From Vulcaniibacterium thermophilum (GTDB lineage: Bacteria; Pseudomonadota; Gammaproteobacteria; Xanthomonadales; Xanthomonadaceae), in assembly GCF_007923255.1 (NCBI RefSeq), contig NZ_VOHJ01000017.1:1-64000 (forward strand): 64,000 nt of DNA, in the 5' to 3' direction. Under the pieces are notes generated by a model, which made no database searches, was not told the origin of the DNA, and saw only the letters and a list, made by a program, of their open reading frames with translations. Numbering within the stretch: position 1 is the stretch's first letter; each line of letters opens with the position of its first letter. Positions 53,747-63,274 of this stretch are shown in pieces. Both the position numbers and the translations under genes were made by a program.

Positions 53747-55171
53747 TCAAGCCGGCCGGCGCACCGGCGCGCCGAACGCAGACGCCTCCTGCCGCATGTC
53801 CGGCCCGCGCATGTCCTGTGCCTTCCATACCGTATCGAGCAGCGCGACCTGCCGGACTGTCTCATCAAGCGGTCGGGCCAGCGCCTCATCGGTTCCGAAG
53901 CGGGCGCGATGGTGCGCGGGATCGCGCGGATCACCCTGCACAGCGAAGGCGAACACGCCCGCGCGAAGATCGGGCGTCGCCGCATTCAGCACCACATGGT
54001 CCACGCGCGAAAGTCCTTCGTGCCGTGCCGCAAGCCAGGCGCCGTAGGCCAGCTTGCGGCTCGACTCATCGAACGGTCGCCCCAGCGCGGCTTCCAGGCG
54101 TCGCGTCGCCTCCAACGACTGCCGCAGCAGCGGATCGTGCAGCCCCCAGCGCTGCAGCTCGCCTTCGCGTACGGCCTCCTCCAGCACGCGGATCAGGCGA
54201 TCCATCTCGTGCTTCTCGCCGAGGTCCGCACCACGCGCCGCCTTCTCCAGCCTCTGCCCCCATTCCACCGAGCGCGCCGCAACTTCGGGCAGCGACTTCG
54301 CCGCACGCCCGAGCAATGGAATCCCATCCAGCGTCTCCCCAATGCCACCTCCAACGATCCCCGCCACGTACTTCGCATGATCGGCGAACCCCTGACGACC
54401 GCCCAAACCGGTGATACCGCGCGTCCGGCCCAGATGCGGGCCTGTCTCGTGCGACACCTCGCTGTTGTTCACCAGAAAGCTGACGAACGTATTCCCGTAG
54501 GTCTGCCAGCCCGCATCGAATACTGCCTCCGGGTCGAAACCGTGCCGCATCGCCCAAGTGCGATAGCCGCCCGACCGCGCGACGTTCTTCGCGCCCAGCG
54601 GATCGAACGCAGCCCCCGGCAGGGCGAACGTCGCCGACGCGAGTTGCGCCATCGACCCGCCGCTGCCGTGGCCGGTCACCTCGATGCGGTAGCCCAGCGG
54701 CTGGTACTTCTGAACGACGCGCCGGGTGTAATCGAGCGCCTGCTCGAACTGCACGTGCCAGTCCGGCAGGAACGCCTGCTGCAACTCCCCCAATTGTCGC
54801 TCCACGCGCTCGGTCTGAGCCGCAACCCCCAGCTCCTCGAGAATCGACCCGTCCGCCGACAGCGCCAGATTCGGTCCCGACCAGTCGTTCAGCGTGTCGC
54901 TGCCGCGGAAGGCGATGACGAGGTGGCGTTTCCTTTCGTCGACGAATGTCATCGCGACGAAACCGCTCGTGGCGTTCCGGTCAATTGCTCTATCGTCGGG
55001 GTCGTCCAGAAGTGACCAATCGGCAGGCAGCAACCGTCGTCGGTCACGATCGATGGCCTGCGGGCTTTCGTACGAAGCGCGGCTCAGAATCGCAAGACGC
55101 AGTTCATCGCGAAAGTCGTGTGGCCCACCCGCGAGCTGGCGAAGACCTTCCTCGTATGAAATCTCCCTCAT
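53747..55171 (-). CDS. Putative Xanthomonas-type T4SS lipase effector with XVIPCD domain
   Basis: A 474-residue protein. The N-terminal domain is a class 3 lipase/alpha-beta hydrolase: HLVIAFRGSDTLNDW, then EVTGHGSGGSMAQLA with the nucleophile Ser170 in GHGSG, and GFADHAKYVAG with a candidate catalytic His265. The C-terminal part (about 344-455) is an XVIPCD: HDPLLRQSLEATRRLEAALG, GLSRVDHVVLN and FAFAVQGDPRDPAHHRARF. X-T4SS lipase effectors attack phospholipids of rival bacteria. The gene is convergent with the fliD operon, and the lipoprotein gene upstream is the probable immunity partner. Base composition is visibly richer in A and T than the flanking flagellar genes. Confidence 0.87.
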   Translation of the reverse strand: MREISYEEGLRQLAGGPHDFRDELRLAILSRASYESPQAIDRDRRRLLPADWSLLDDPDDRAIDRNATSGFVAMTFVDERKRHLVIAFRGSDTLNDWSGPNLALSADGSILEELGVAAQTERVERQLGELQQAFLPDWHVQFEQALDYTRRVVQKYQPLGYRIEVTGHGSGGSMAQLASATFALPGAAFDPLGAKNVARSGGYRTWAMRHGFDPEAVFDAGWQTYGNTFVSFLVNNSEVSHETGPHLGRTRGITGLGGRQGFADHAKYVAGIVGGGIGETLDGIPLLGRAAKSLPEVAARSVEWGQRLEKAARGADLGEKHEMDRLIRVLEEAVREGELQRWGLHDPLLRQSLEATRRLEAALGRPFDESSRKLAYGAWLAARHEGLSRVDHVVLNAATPDLRAGVFAFAVQGDPRDPAHHRARFGTDEALARPLDETVRQVALLDTVWKAQDMRGPDMRQEASAFGAPVRRPA

Positions 55172-55174
55172 GGC

Positions 55175-55858
55175 TCATCCTCCTCGACCCATGTCGGTGC
55201 GGTCGTTGATGTTCACTTCCACCACGCGAGTCTCCGGACGCAACGACTGGCCGAGTTTCCTCACTTCGCGAAGAAGCTCCTGACAGGTGAAGTACTCCTC
55301 TCGTGGCGCCCGTTCAGCACGCTTGACCCGACAATTGATCTCCACCGGTGTGGGTTTCGAGTCGTAGAGGACTTGGGCACGCTCCACGCACACGGGATCG
55401 CTCCCGCATCTCGACGCGGGGCTCTCCCCGGCAAGCGCACCGCCATCCACGGAGTGCACGTTTGGGGACACGGCATCGTCAGGCCAGCGAGGATGCGCGA
55501 CGAGCAGTCTTGCTTCCGCAAACCTCCAGCCGCACTCGCCGGGCAGAAACTTGTCCACGCTGAGTAACGCCTCGTAGCGATTGCCATTGCGGCTCACTTC
55601 CATCGGCACCCGCCAGGTGAGATTGCTCCACGTATCACGCGTGCGGCATGTTTCGCTCCAGTGCCGGGCCTCGTAGATGGCGAACCACTCCAGCCGCAAA
55701 TGCGCCGGCGCCTTGCCGTGGATCCGCACGATATGCCGAGGCGCGGGATTGGCCTGCGGCGGTGGCGGTGGGGGTGGCGCGCAGGCGGCCAGAGCGAGAA
55801 AAACGGCGGCGGCAATGGGCGCGAAGCGCCCGGAGCGGTTCGATCGTGGTGGGGACAT
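55175..55858 (-). CDS. Periplasmic lipoprotein, probable immunity protein of the lipase effector
   Basis: A 227-residue lipoprotein. MSPPRSNRSGRFAPIAAAVF leads into LALAAC with the modified Cys, then a Pro-rich spacer (APPPPPPPQANPAP). The mature domain has LRLEWFAIYEARHWSETCRT and LPGECGWRFAEARLLVAHPR with several cysteines. No family recognised. GGGAGAGGAACC before the ATG is a good ribosome site. The gene lies 3 bases upstream of the lipase effector, the same layout as the first pair. Immunity is an inference. Confidence 0.72.
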   Translation of the reverse strand: MSPPRSNRSGRFAPIAAAVFLALAACAPPPPPPPQANPAPRHIVRIHGKAPAHLRLEWFAIYEARHWSETCRTRDTWSNLTWRVPMEVSRNGNRYEALLSVDKFLPGECGWRFAEARLLVAHPRWPDDAVSPNVHSVDGGALAGESPASRCGSDPVCVERAQVLYDSKPTPVEINCRVKRAERAPREEYFTCQELLREVRKLGQSLRPETRVVEVNINDRTDMGRGG

Positions 55859-56076
55859 GGTTCCTCTCCCTGGAATGACGGATGCGGCACGGCGTCCGGA
55901 GTGCGGAGTATGCCAAGGCGGCCCCGCCTCCCCGCGCGTGGCGGGTGATCCGGGGCGCGGACGGCGGCACGCCCGGTTTCCAGCACGCGTCACGAACCCG
56001 CCGTCTGCGGGCGTGCCGCCTTTCCTCGCTTCCCCCCAGCCGCTAGGCTAGGCCGATCACGGGATCCGGAACCCCA

Positions 56077-56733
56077 GTGCGCGTCCTTCTCGCCGACGAT
56101 CACACCCTCGTCCGCGCCGGCATCCGCCGGCTGCTGGAATCGTTCGGGGACATCGAGGTGGTCGCCGAGGCCCGCAGCGGGCGGGAAACGCTGGAGCTGG
56201 CGCATCTGCACCGCCCCGACGTCGCCGTGCTGGACCTGTCGATGCCCGAGGGCAACGGCCTGGAGACCACCGCGCGCCTGCGCGAGCAGTTGCCCGGCAT
56301 CGCGGTGGTGATCATGTCCATGCACGCCGACCTCGCCCACGTGCGCGAGGCGCTGGACCGCGGCGCGCGCGGCTTCGTGGTGAAGGACGGCGCGGTCGCC
56401 GAGCTGGAACTGGCGCTGCGCGCGGCCATCGCCGGGCAGACGTTCCTGAGCCCGGAAGTGTCCGGCCGCATGGTCAACTCGTTCATGCGCGGCAGCCCGC
56501 GCAACGAGCTGGAGTCGCTCTCCCCACGCCAGCGCGAGATCCTGCTGCGCATCGGGCGCGGCGAATCGACCAAGGAGATCGCCGCCGCGCTCGGCATCAG
56601 CGTCAAGACGGTGGAGACCCACCGCACGCGCATGATGGAGACGCTCGGCTGCCGGCGCGCGCCCGAACTGCTGAGGCTGGCGATCCGCCACGCCCGGGAG
56701 CTGCAGCCCGACGACGGAACGCCGTCGCTGTAA
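56077..56733 (+). CDS. NarL/FixJ-type response regulator
   Basis: A 218-residue two-domain regulator starting at GTG. The receiver has LLADDHTLVRAGIRRLL and the phosphoacceptor Asp53 in VAVLDLSMPEGNG. The C-terminal LuxR helix-turn-helix has LSPRQREILLRIGRGESTKE and SVKTVETHRTRMMETL. No sensor kinase is adjacent. Its position just upstream of rpoN suggests a role in motility control; the kinase in the flgM operon is a possible partner. Confidence 0.9.
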   Translation: MRVLLADDHTLVRAGIRRLLESFGDIEVVAEARSGRETLELAHLHRPDVAVLDLSMPEGNGLETTARLREQLPGIAVVIMSMHADLAHVREALDRGARGFVVKDGAVAELELALRAAIAGQTFLSPEVSGRMVNSFMRGSPRNELESLSPRQREILLRIGRGESTKEIAAALGISVKTVETHRTRMMETLGCRRAPELLRLAIRHARELQPDDGTPSL

Positions 56734-56841
56734 GGGAATCCCCGACAGCCCGTCAGGCGCATCCGACCGCGGGTAGGAAACGCCCCGATTACAACTCCGT
56801 CGCATGGCATTCACACTGGCTTCACCCAGAGGGAAGCCGCC

Positions 56842-58233
56842 ATGAAGACGACGCTGAAAGCGCAGATGAGCCAGCAGATTGCGATGACGCCGCAACTGCT
56901 GCAGTCCATCCGTCTGCTTCAGCTGGATTCGCTGCGGCTGGAGCAGGAAGTGCGCCGCATGCTCGAGCGCAATCCGCTGCTGGAGCAGGAGGAGGACGAG
57001 GAGGACGTCGTCGCCGAGGACACCAATCCGCGCGCGGTGATCGACGAGGACGAACCGGACTACGCCTGGGAGCGCGGCGCGCACGCCGGCGGCGGCGGCG
57101 AGGACGAGGATGCGATGGCGCGCGTGGCCGACCGTCCGCATGGCGATTTCCGCGCCGCCCTGCTCGAGCAGTTCGCGCTGGAGTGCCGGGCGCCGTCCGA
57201 ACTCGCGCTCGCCGCGCTGGTGCTCGATCACACCGACGACAACGGCTACCTGGAAGTGCCGGTGGCCGAACTGGCCGCGCTCGCCCGCGCGCAGGGCCTC
57301 GACGCCGACGCGCTGGAGACGGTGCGCCAGCGCGTGATGCGGCTGGAGCCGGCCGGCTGCGGCGCGGCCGATCTTTCCGAATGCCTGCGCGCGCAGCTCG
57401 ATGGGCGCGACGGCGTGGACCCGCTGGCCCACGCCATCGTCCGCAGCCACCTCGCGCTGCTGGCCGCGCACGACCTGCCCGCCCTCGCCGCCGCGCTCGG
57501 CGTGGACCGCGATCGCGCGGCGGCGGCGGTCGATCGGGTGCTGGCGCTCGACCCGCGTCCGGCCAGCGGCTGGGGAGCCGCGGAGGATGCGGTCGTGGTG
57601 CCTGATGTGGTGGTGCGCAAGCAGGACGGCCAGTGGCGGGTCTCGCTGAACCCGCGCACGGCCCCGCGCCTGCGCGTGAACGCGGCCCTCGAGCGCCTCA
57701 TGGGGGAGGCGAACGGGCCCGGCGAGCACGCGGTGATGCGCGAACTGCTGCAGGAGGCGCGCTGGATGGCCCGGGGGGTCGCCATCCGCAACGACACCCT
57801 GCTGCGCGCCACCACCGCCATCGTCGAGCGCCAGCACGGCTTCCTCGAACGCGGCGAGGAGGCGATGGTGCCGCTGACGCTGAAGGAGATCGCCGACGCG
57901 ATCGGCGTGCACGAATCGACCATCTCCCGCGTGTCCACCGGCAAGTACGTGCAGACCCCGCGCGGCACCTTCGAGCTGAAGCACTTCTTCGCCGTGCGCC
58001 TGAACGGCGCCGAGGTCGGCGGCAGCGCGGTGCGCGCGATGGTGCGCAAGCTGATCGACCAGGAGAACCCGGCCGCGCCGCTCGGCGACGACGCCATCGC
58101 CACGCTGCTGGCGCGCCAGGGCATCCGCATCGCGCGCCGCACGGTCGCCAAGTATCGCGACCAGCTGCGCATCCCGCCCGCCAAGGTGCGTGCGCTCACC
58201 GGCAACGGGCGCGGCTACGCGCGCTCAGCCTGA
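56842..58233 (+). CDS. rpoN: RNA polymerase sigma-54 factor (RpoN2-like)
   Basis: A 463-residue sigma-54. Region I is Gln/Leu-rich ([20 protein letters not shown]), followed by an acidic region II ([12 protein letters not shown]). The helix-turn-helix is [20 protein letters not shown] and the RpoN box is intact as [12 protein letters not shown] from residue 431. Its place next to vemR and fleQ matches rpoN2 of Xanthomonas, the copy devoted to flagella. AGAGGGAAG precedes the ATG. It should read the five sigma-54 promoters listed here. Confidence 0.95.
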   Translation: MKTTLKAQMSQQIAMTPQLLQSIRLLQLDSLRLEQEVRRMLERNPLLEQEEDEEDVVAEDTNPRAVIDEDEPDYAWERGAHAGGGGEDEDAMARVADRPHGDFRAALLEQFALECRAPSELALAALVLDHTDDNGYLEVPVAELAALARAQGLDADALETVRQRVMRLEPAGCGAADLSECLRAQLDGRDGVDPLAHAIVRSHLALLAAHDLPALAAALGVDRDRAAAAVDRVLALDPRPASGWGAAEDAVVVPDVVVRKQDGQWRVSLNPRTAPRLRVNAALERLMGEANGPGEHAVMRELLQEARWMARGVAIRNDTLLRATTAIVERQHGFLERGEEAMVPLTLKEIADAIGVHESTISRVSTGKYVQTPRGTFELKHFFAVRLNGAEVGGSAVRAMVRKLIDQENPAAPLGDDAIATLLARQGIRIARRTVAKYRDQLRIPPAKVRALTGNGRGYARSA

Positions 58234-58250
58234 AGGACAAGGACACGACG

Positions 58251-58627
58251 ATGGACAAGGTCACCGTGCTGCTCGTGGACGACCACGAAGGCTTCATCAA
58301 GGCCGCGATCCGCCACCTGCGCCGGATCGAGTGGATCGAGATCGTCGGAGAGGCCTACAACGGGCTGGAGGCGATCGCCAAGTCCGAGCAGTTGCGTCCG
58401 CAGGCGGTGCTGATGGACCTGGCCATGCCCGAGATGGGCGGCCTGCAGGCCTGCCGACTGATCAAGGCCCAGGACGATCCGCCGTTCGTGGCGATCGCCA
58501 GCCATTTCGACGACGCCCAGCACCGCGAGCACGCCGCGCGCGCCGGTGCCGATGCGTTCGTCAGCAAGCTCACCTACGTGCACGACGTGCTGCCGTTGCT
58601 CGAAGCCCTGCGTACCGGAGGCCGGTC

Positions 58628-58631
<4 letters not shown>
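58251..58631 (+). CDS. vemR: Single-domain response regulator VemR
   Basis: A 126-residue stand-alone receiver: [20 protein letters not shown] with acidic residues Asp10 and Asp11, phosphoacceptor Asp56 in [13 protein letters not shown], and Lys106 in AFVSKLTYV. The place between rpoN and fleQ is that of VemR in Xanthomonas, which works with FleQ and RpoN2 in motility and virulence. It overlaps fleQ by ATGA, so a stoichiometric partnership is plausible. Confidence 0.88.
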
Positions 58632-60079
<1,448 letters not shown>

Positions 60080-60121
60080 GGGTCGGGAGAGCGGTTCCCC
60101 GTCGCCACGCCGCCCCGAGCT

Positions 60122-60560
60122 CGTCATCCCCACGCAAGCCCGTAGGGCGGGACTTGTCCCGCCATCGCACGCCGCGCCACTGCCGATGCCGCGGACGTCC
60201 GTGGGTTCCCGCTTGCGCGGGAACGACGACCGCGACAACCGGCGATCTCCCACGTCGTCATCCCCGCGCAAGCCCGTAGGGCGGGACTTGTCCCGCCATC
60301 GCACGCCGCGCCACTGCCGATGCCGCGCGAACGTCCATGGGTTCCCGCTTGCGCGGGAACGACGACCGCGACAACCGGCGATCTCCCACGTCGTCATCCC
60401 CGCGCAAGCCCGTAGGGCGGGACTTGTCCCGCCATCGCACGCCGCGCCACTGCCGATGCCGCGGACGTCCATGGGTTCCCGCTTACGCGGGAACGACGAC
60501 CGCGACAACCGGCGATCCCCCACGTCGTCATCCCCGCGCAAGCGGGGATCCATGGACGCT
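60122..60560. repeat. Tandem repeat of about 135 bases, 3.3 copies
   Basis: Units begin CGTCATCCCC at 60122, 60256, 60392 and 60526 (periods 134, 136 and 134). Each carries GTAGGGCGGGACTTGTCCCG and a palindrome TTCCCGCTTGCGCGGGAA. The last copy is cut after CGCAAGCGGGGATCC. Copies differ by a few bases, so the duplication is not brand new or is under conversion. No gene. Confidence 0.93.
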
Positions 60561-60690
60561 GGGCGCATCGCGCCACTGCAACCGCTGGCCTGGAACGCCA
60601 GGCGACATGTCGGATTTCCGGCGAGACCTGGATGCCGGGTTTCCGACATCGTGACGGCCCCGCGCTGGCGTCAGGCGAGTCCCGACGCGC

Positions 60691-61070
60691 CTCGTGCCCC
60701 CTCACCCCAACCCTCTCCCCCACTGGCGTGGGGGAGAGGGGGGCTAAAGCACCGCTCCCGCGCAGCGCGACGCGGTTCCGACGCGGCTCGTGCCCCCTCA
60801 CCCCGGCCCTCTCCCCCACTGGCGTGGGGGAGAGGGGGCCGAAACACCGCTCCTGCGCAGCGCGACGCGGTTCCGACGCGGCTCGTGCCCCCTCACCCCA
60901 ACCCTCTCCCCCACTGGCGTGGGGGAGAGGGGGGCTAAAGCACCGCTCCCGCGCAGCGCGATGCGGTTCCGACGCGGCTCGTGCCCCCTCACCCCGGCCC
61001 GACGCGCCTCGTGCCCCCCCCCACCCCAACCCTCTCCCCCACTGGCGTGGGGGAAAGGGGGCTGAAACGT
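60691..61070. repeat. Tandem repeat of about 96 bases with palindromic core, about four copies
   Basis: Units begin CTCGTGCCCCCTCACCCC at 60691, 60787, 60882 and 60978, with a further partial unit at 61008. Each complete unit has CCCTCTCCCCCACTGGCGTG followed by GGGGGAGAGGG, an inverted repeat related to those at 30.1 and 31.3 kb, then a CGCGCAGCGCGACGCGGTTC spacer. Confidence 0.93.
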
Positions 61071-61081
61071 GCTTCCTCGCA

Positions 61082-61200
61082 CTCCCCGCTCCCCGCTCCC
61101 CGCTCCCCGCTCCCCGTTCCCCGCTCCCCGCTCCCCGCTCCCCGCTCCCCGCTCCCCGCTCCCCGCTCCCCGATTCCCGATTCCCGATTCCCGATTCCCG
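61082..61200. repeat. Heptamer array upstream of fliE
   Basis: About thirteen CCCCGCT units (one CCCCGTT) followed by four GATTCCC units, ending 11 bases before the sigma-54 promoter. The C-rich strand is sense for fliE. The junction GATTCCCGCCCCCC is identical to that before the flgA promoter. Confidence 0.93.
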
Positions 61201-61210
61201 CCCCCCGGCG

Positions 61211-61226
61211 TGGCACAAGTCTTGCC
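61211..61226 (+). promoter_or_regulatory. Sigma-54 promoter of fliEFG
   Basis: TGGCACAAGTCTTGCC: GG at 61212-61213 and GC at 61224-61225, ten bases apart, near-perfect for RpoN. The predicted start is at about 61237, 26 bases before the fliE ATG. Confidence 0.9.
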
Positions 61227-61262
61227 TCTTCCATCACGCCACGTTGATGCGGCCCTGGACCC

Positions 61263-61619
61263 ATGACCGACGCCATCTCCTCCGTGCTCTCGCAGATCCG
61301 CGCCCTGCAGGCGCAGGCCAAGGGCGTGGGCGCGGCGCTCGACAAGCCGCTGGGCAATGCGGTGGCCACGCCGCAGGTCGCGGCGGGCGCCGCGCCGGCC
61401 AGCTTCGGCCAGGCGCTGCAGCAGGCCCTCGGCCAGGTGAACCAGACCCAGTTGCACGCGCGCGACATGGCGACCGCCTTCGAGCTGGGCGATCCGCGCG
61501 CCGACCTGGCGCGGGTGATGGTGGCGCAGCAACAGGCGTCGGTGGCGTTCCGCGCCACCGTCGAAGTCCGCAACCGTCTGGTACAGGCGTACCAGGACGT
61601 CATGAACATGCCGCTGTGA
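61263..61619 (+). CDS. fliE: Flagellar hook-basal body complex protein FliE
   Basis: A 118-residue protein linking the MS-ring to the rod. The conserved C-terminal part reads SFGQALQQALGQVNQTQLHA and GDPRADLARVMVAQQQASVA, then VEVRNRLVQAYQDVMNMPL. First gene after the sigma-54 promoter. Confidence 0.94.
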   Translation: MTDAISSVLSQIRALQAQAKGVGAALDKPLGNAVATPQVAAGAAPASFGQALQQALGQVNQTQLHARDMATAFELGDPRADLARVMVAQQQASVAFRATVEVRNRLVQAYQDVMNMPL

Positions 61620-61627
61620 GGTGACCG

Positions 61628-63274
61628 ATGGCGATGGGCGGTGCTCTCACGCGTCATCTGCAGGATCTTCCGAGCCTGCGCCAGTTCGTGCTGCTGGTCG
61701 GCCTGGCGGGCGCGATCGCCGCGGGCCTGTGGCTGTTCTTCTGGACCCAGCGGCCCGGCTACGTGCCGCTGTTCGCCGAGCTTGCGCCGCGCGATGCGGC
61801 CGAAGTCACCGAAGCGCTCGGCGCGGCCGGAATCGAATACAAGCTGGACGACGCCACCGGCGCGGTGAAGGTGCCGGAGGACAAGCTGCACGAAGCGCGC
61901 CTGAAGCTGGCCTCGCAGGGCCTGCCGCAGCAGGCCGATCGCGGTTTCGAGCTGATCGCGAAGGATCCCGGCTTCGGCGTCAGCCAGTTCGTCGAGAACG
62001 CGCGCTACCAGCACGCGCTGGAAACCGAACTGGCGCGCACCGTGGCCACCCTGCGTCCGGTGCGCTCGGCGCGCGTGCATCTGGCGCTGCCCAAGCCGAC
62101 CGCGTTCGCGCGCAATCGCGATCAGGCCGGCGCATCGGTGGTGCTGGAGCTGTTCTCGGGACGCACGCTGGACGAGAACCAGATCGCCGCCATCGTCAAT
62201 CTGGTCAGCTCCAGCATCCCCAACCTGCCGCCGGAGCGCGTCACCGTGGTCGACCAGACCGGCCGCCTGCTCACCCGCCGCGATGGCGAGCAGAGCGCGG
62301 CCGACGCGCAGTTCGACCAGGTGCGCCGGATGGAGACCGCCTACGTCGAGCGCGTGCAGCAGTTGCTGGAGCCGATGCTCGGCCCCGGCCGCGTCAGCGC
62401 GCAGGTGACGGTGGACATGGATTTCTCGGAAACCGAGGAAGCGCGCGAGGTCTACGGGCCCGATCCGGGCAAGGTGCGCAGCGAGCAGGTCGCCGAGGAG
62501 ATCACCGGCAGCGCGGCGCCCGCGGCCGCCGGCGTGCCGGGCGCCACCAGCAACACGCCGCCCGGCCCGCCCGCGCCCAGCGCCAATGCGACCGCGGCCG
62601 CGCAGGAGCCGGCGCCGGTCGGCAACCGCAACGCCACGCGCAACTACGAGATCGACCGCACCATCAGCCACTCGCGCCGGCCGGCCGGCCGCATCCGCCG
62701 CGTCACCGCCGCGGTGCTGGTGGACAACCTGCCGGCCGCCGCGGGCGACGGCAAGAAACCCGCCTCGCGGCCGCTGACGCCGGCGCAGGTCGCCCAGGTG
62801 GAAGCGCTGGTGAAGCAGGCGATCGGCTTCGACGCCAACCGCGGCGACGCGGTCACCGTCGCCAACGCGCCGTTCGTGCGCAACGAAACGCCCGAAGGCG
62901 GCGAGGAGCCGCCGCTCTGGGAGAACCCGACCGTGCAGCAGCTTCTGCGCCTGGGCGTCGGCGCGCTGGCGGTGCTGGCGCTGGTGTTCGGCGTGCTGCG
63001 CCCCACCCTGCGCCAGATCGTGGCGCCGCGCGCCGCCGCCGCCCTGCCGGCGGCCGCGCTGGAGGGCACGCTCGAACCGGCGGCGGCGCTCGCCTCGCCC
63101 GACGGCGCGGCGCCGGCCGCGGCGATGCGCGGTCCGGCCCCGGGCACGGCGGGCGCGACCGACGCCGGCCCGACGACGCACGAGGCGCGCCTGCAGCAGG
63201 CGCGCAGCGCGGTGGCGCAGGACCCGAAGCGGGTCGCGCAGGTGGTGAAGGCATGGGTGGGCAGCGATGGCTGA
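61628..63274 (+). CDS. fliF: Flagellar MS-ring protein FliF
   Basis: A 548-residue membrane protein with two transmembrane helices: about 17-38 (LRQFVLLVGLAGAIAAGLWL) and about 438-456 (LLRLGVGALAVLALVFGVL). The periplasmic ring-building motifs include YKLDDATGAVKVPEDKLHEA and SARVHLALPKPTAFARNRDQ. The cytoplasmic C-terminus (RLQQARSAVAQDPKRVAQVV) binds FliG. A Gly/Ala/Pro-rich insert around 290-325 is longer than in enterics. Ends eight bases inside fliG. Confidence 0.96.
   Translation: MAMGGALTRHLQDLPSLRQFVLLVGLAGAIAAGLWLFFWTQRPGYVPLFAELAPRDAAEVTEALGAAGIEYKLDDATGAVKVPEDKLHEARLKLASQGLPQQADRGFELIAKDPGFGVSQFVENARYQHALETELARTVATLRPVRSARVHLALPKPTAFARNRDQAGASVVLELFSGRTLDENQIAAIVNLVSSSIPNLPPERVTVVDQTGRLLTRRDGEQSAADAQFDQVRRMETAYVERVQQLLEPMLGPGRVSAQVTVDMDFSETEEAREVYGPDPGKVRSEQVAEEITGSAAPAAAGVPGATSNTPPGPPAPSANATAAAQEPAPVGNRNATRNYEIDRTISHSRRPAGRIRRVTAAVLVDNLPAAAGDGKKPASRPLTPAQVAQVEALVKQAIGFDANRGDAVTVANAPFVRNETPEGGEEPPLWENPTVQQLLRLGVGALAVLALVFGVLRPTLRQIVAPRAAAALPAAALEGTLEPAAALASPDGAAPAAAMRGPAPGTAGATDAGPTTHEARLQQARSAVAQDPKRVAQVVKAWVGSDG

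Noticed and set aside
56052-56059. GCCGATCA resembling a sigma-28 -10 before the NarL-type regulator
   Set aside because: No -35 like TAAAG or TCAAG at 11-13 bases upstream.
56794-56820. Possible sigma-54 promoter before rpoN (TGGCATTCACACTGGCTT)
   Set aside because: GG and GC are 11 bases apart instead of 10, and the TTGC of the -12 element is missing.
60122-61070. Possible CRISPR array
   Set aside because: Units of 96-135 bases are contiguous tandem copies with no unique spacers between short repeats, and no cas genes are present.
60394-61218. Minus-strand frame with GERGAGS repeats
   Set aside because: Crosses the tandem palindromic and heptamer repeats; composition is dictated by the repeats.
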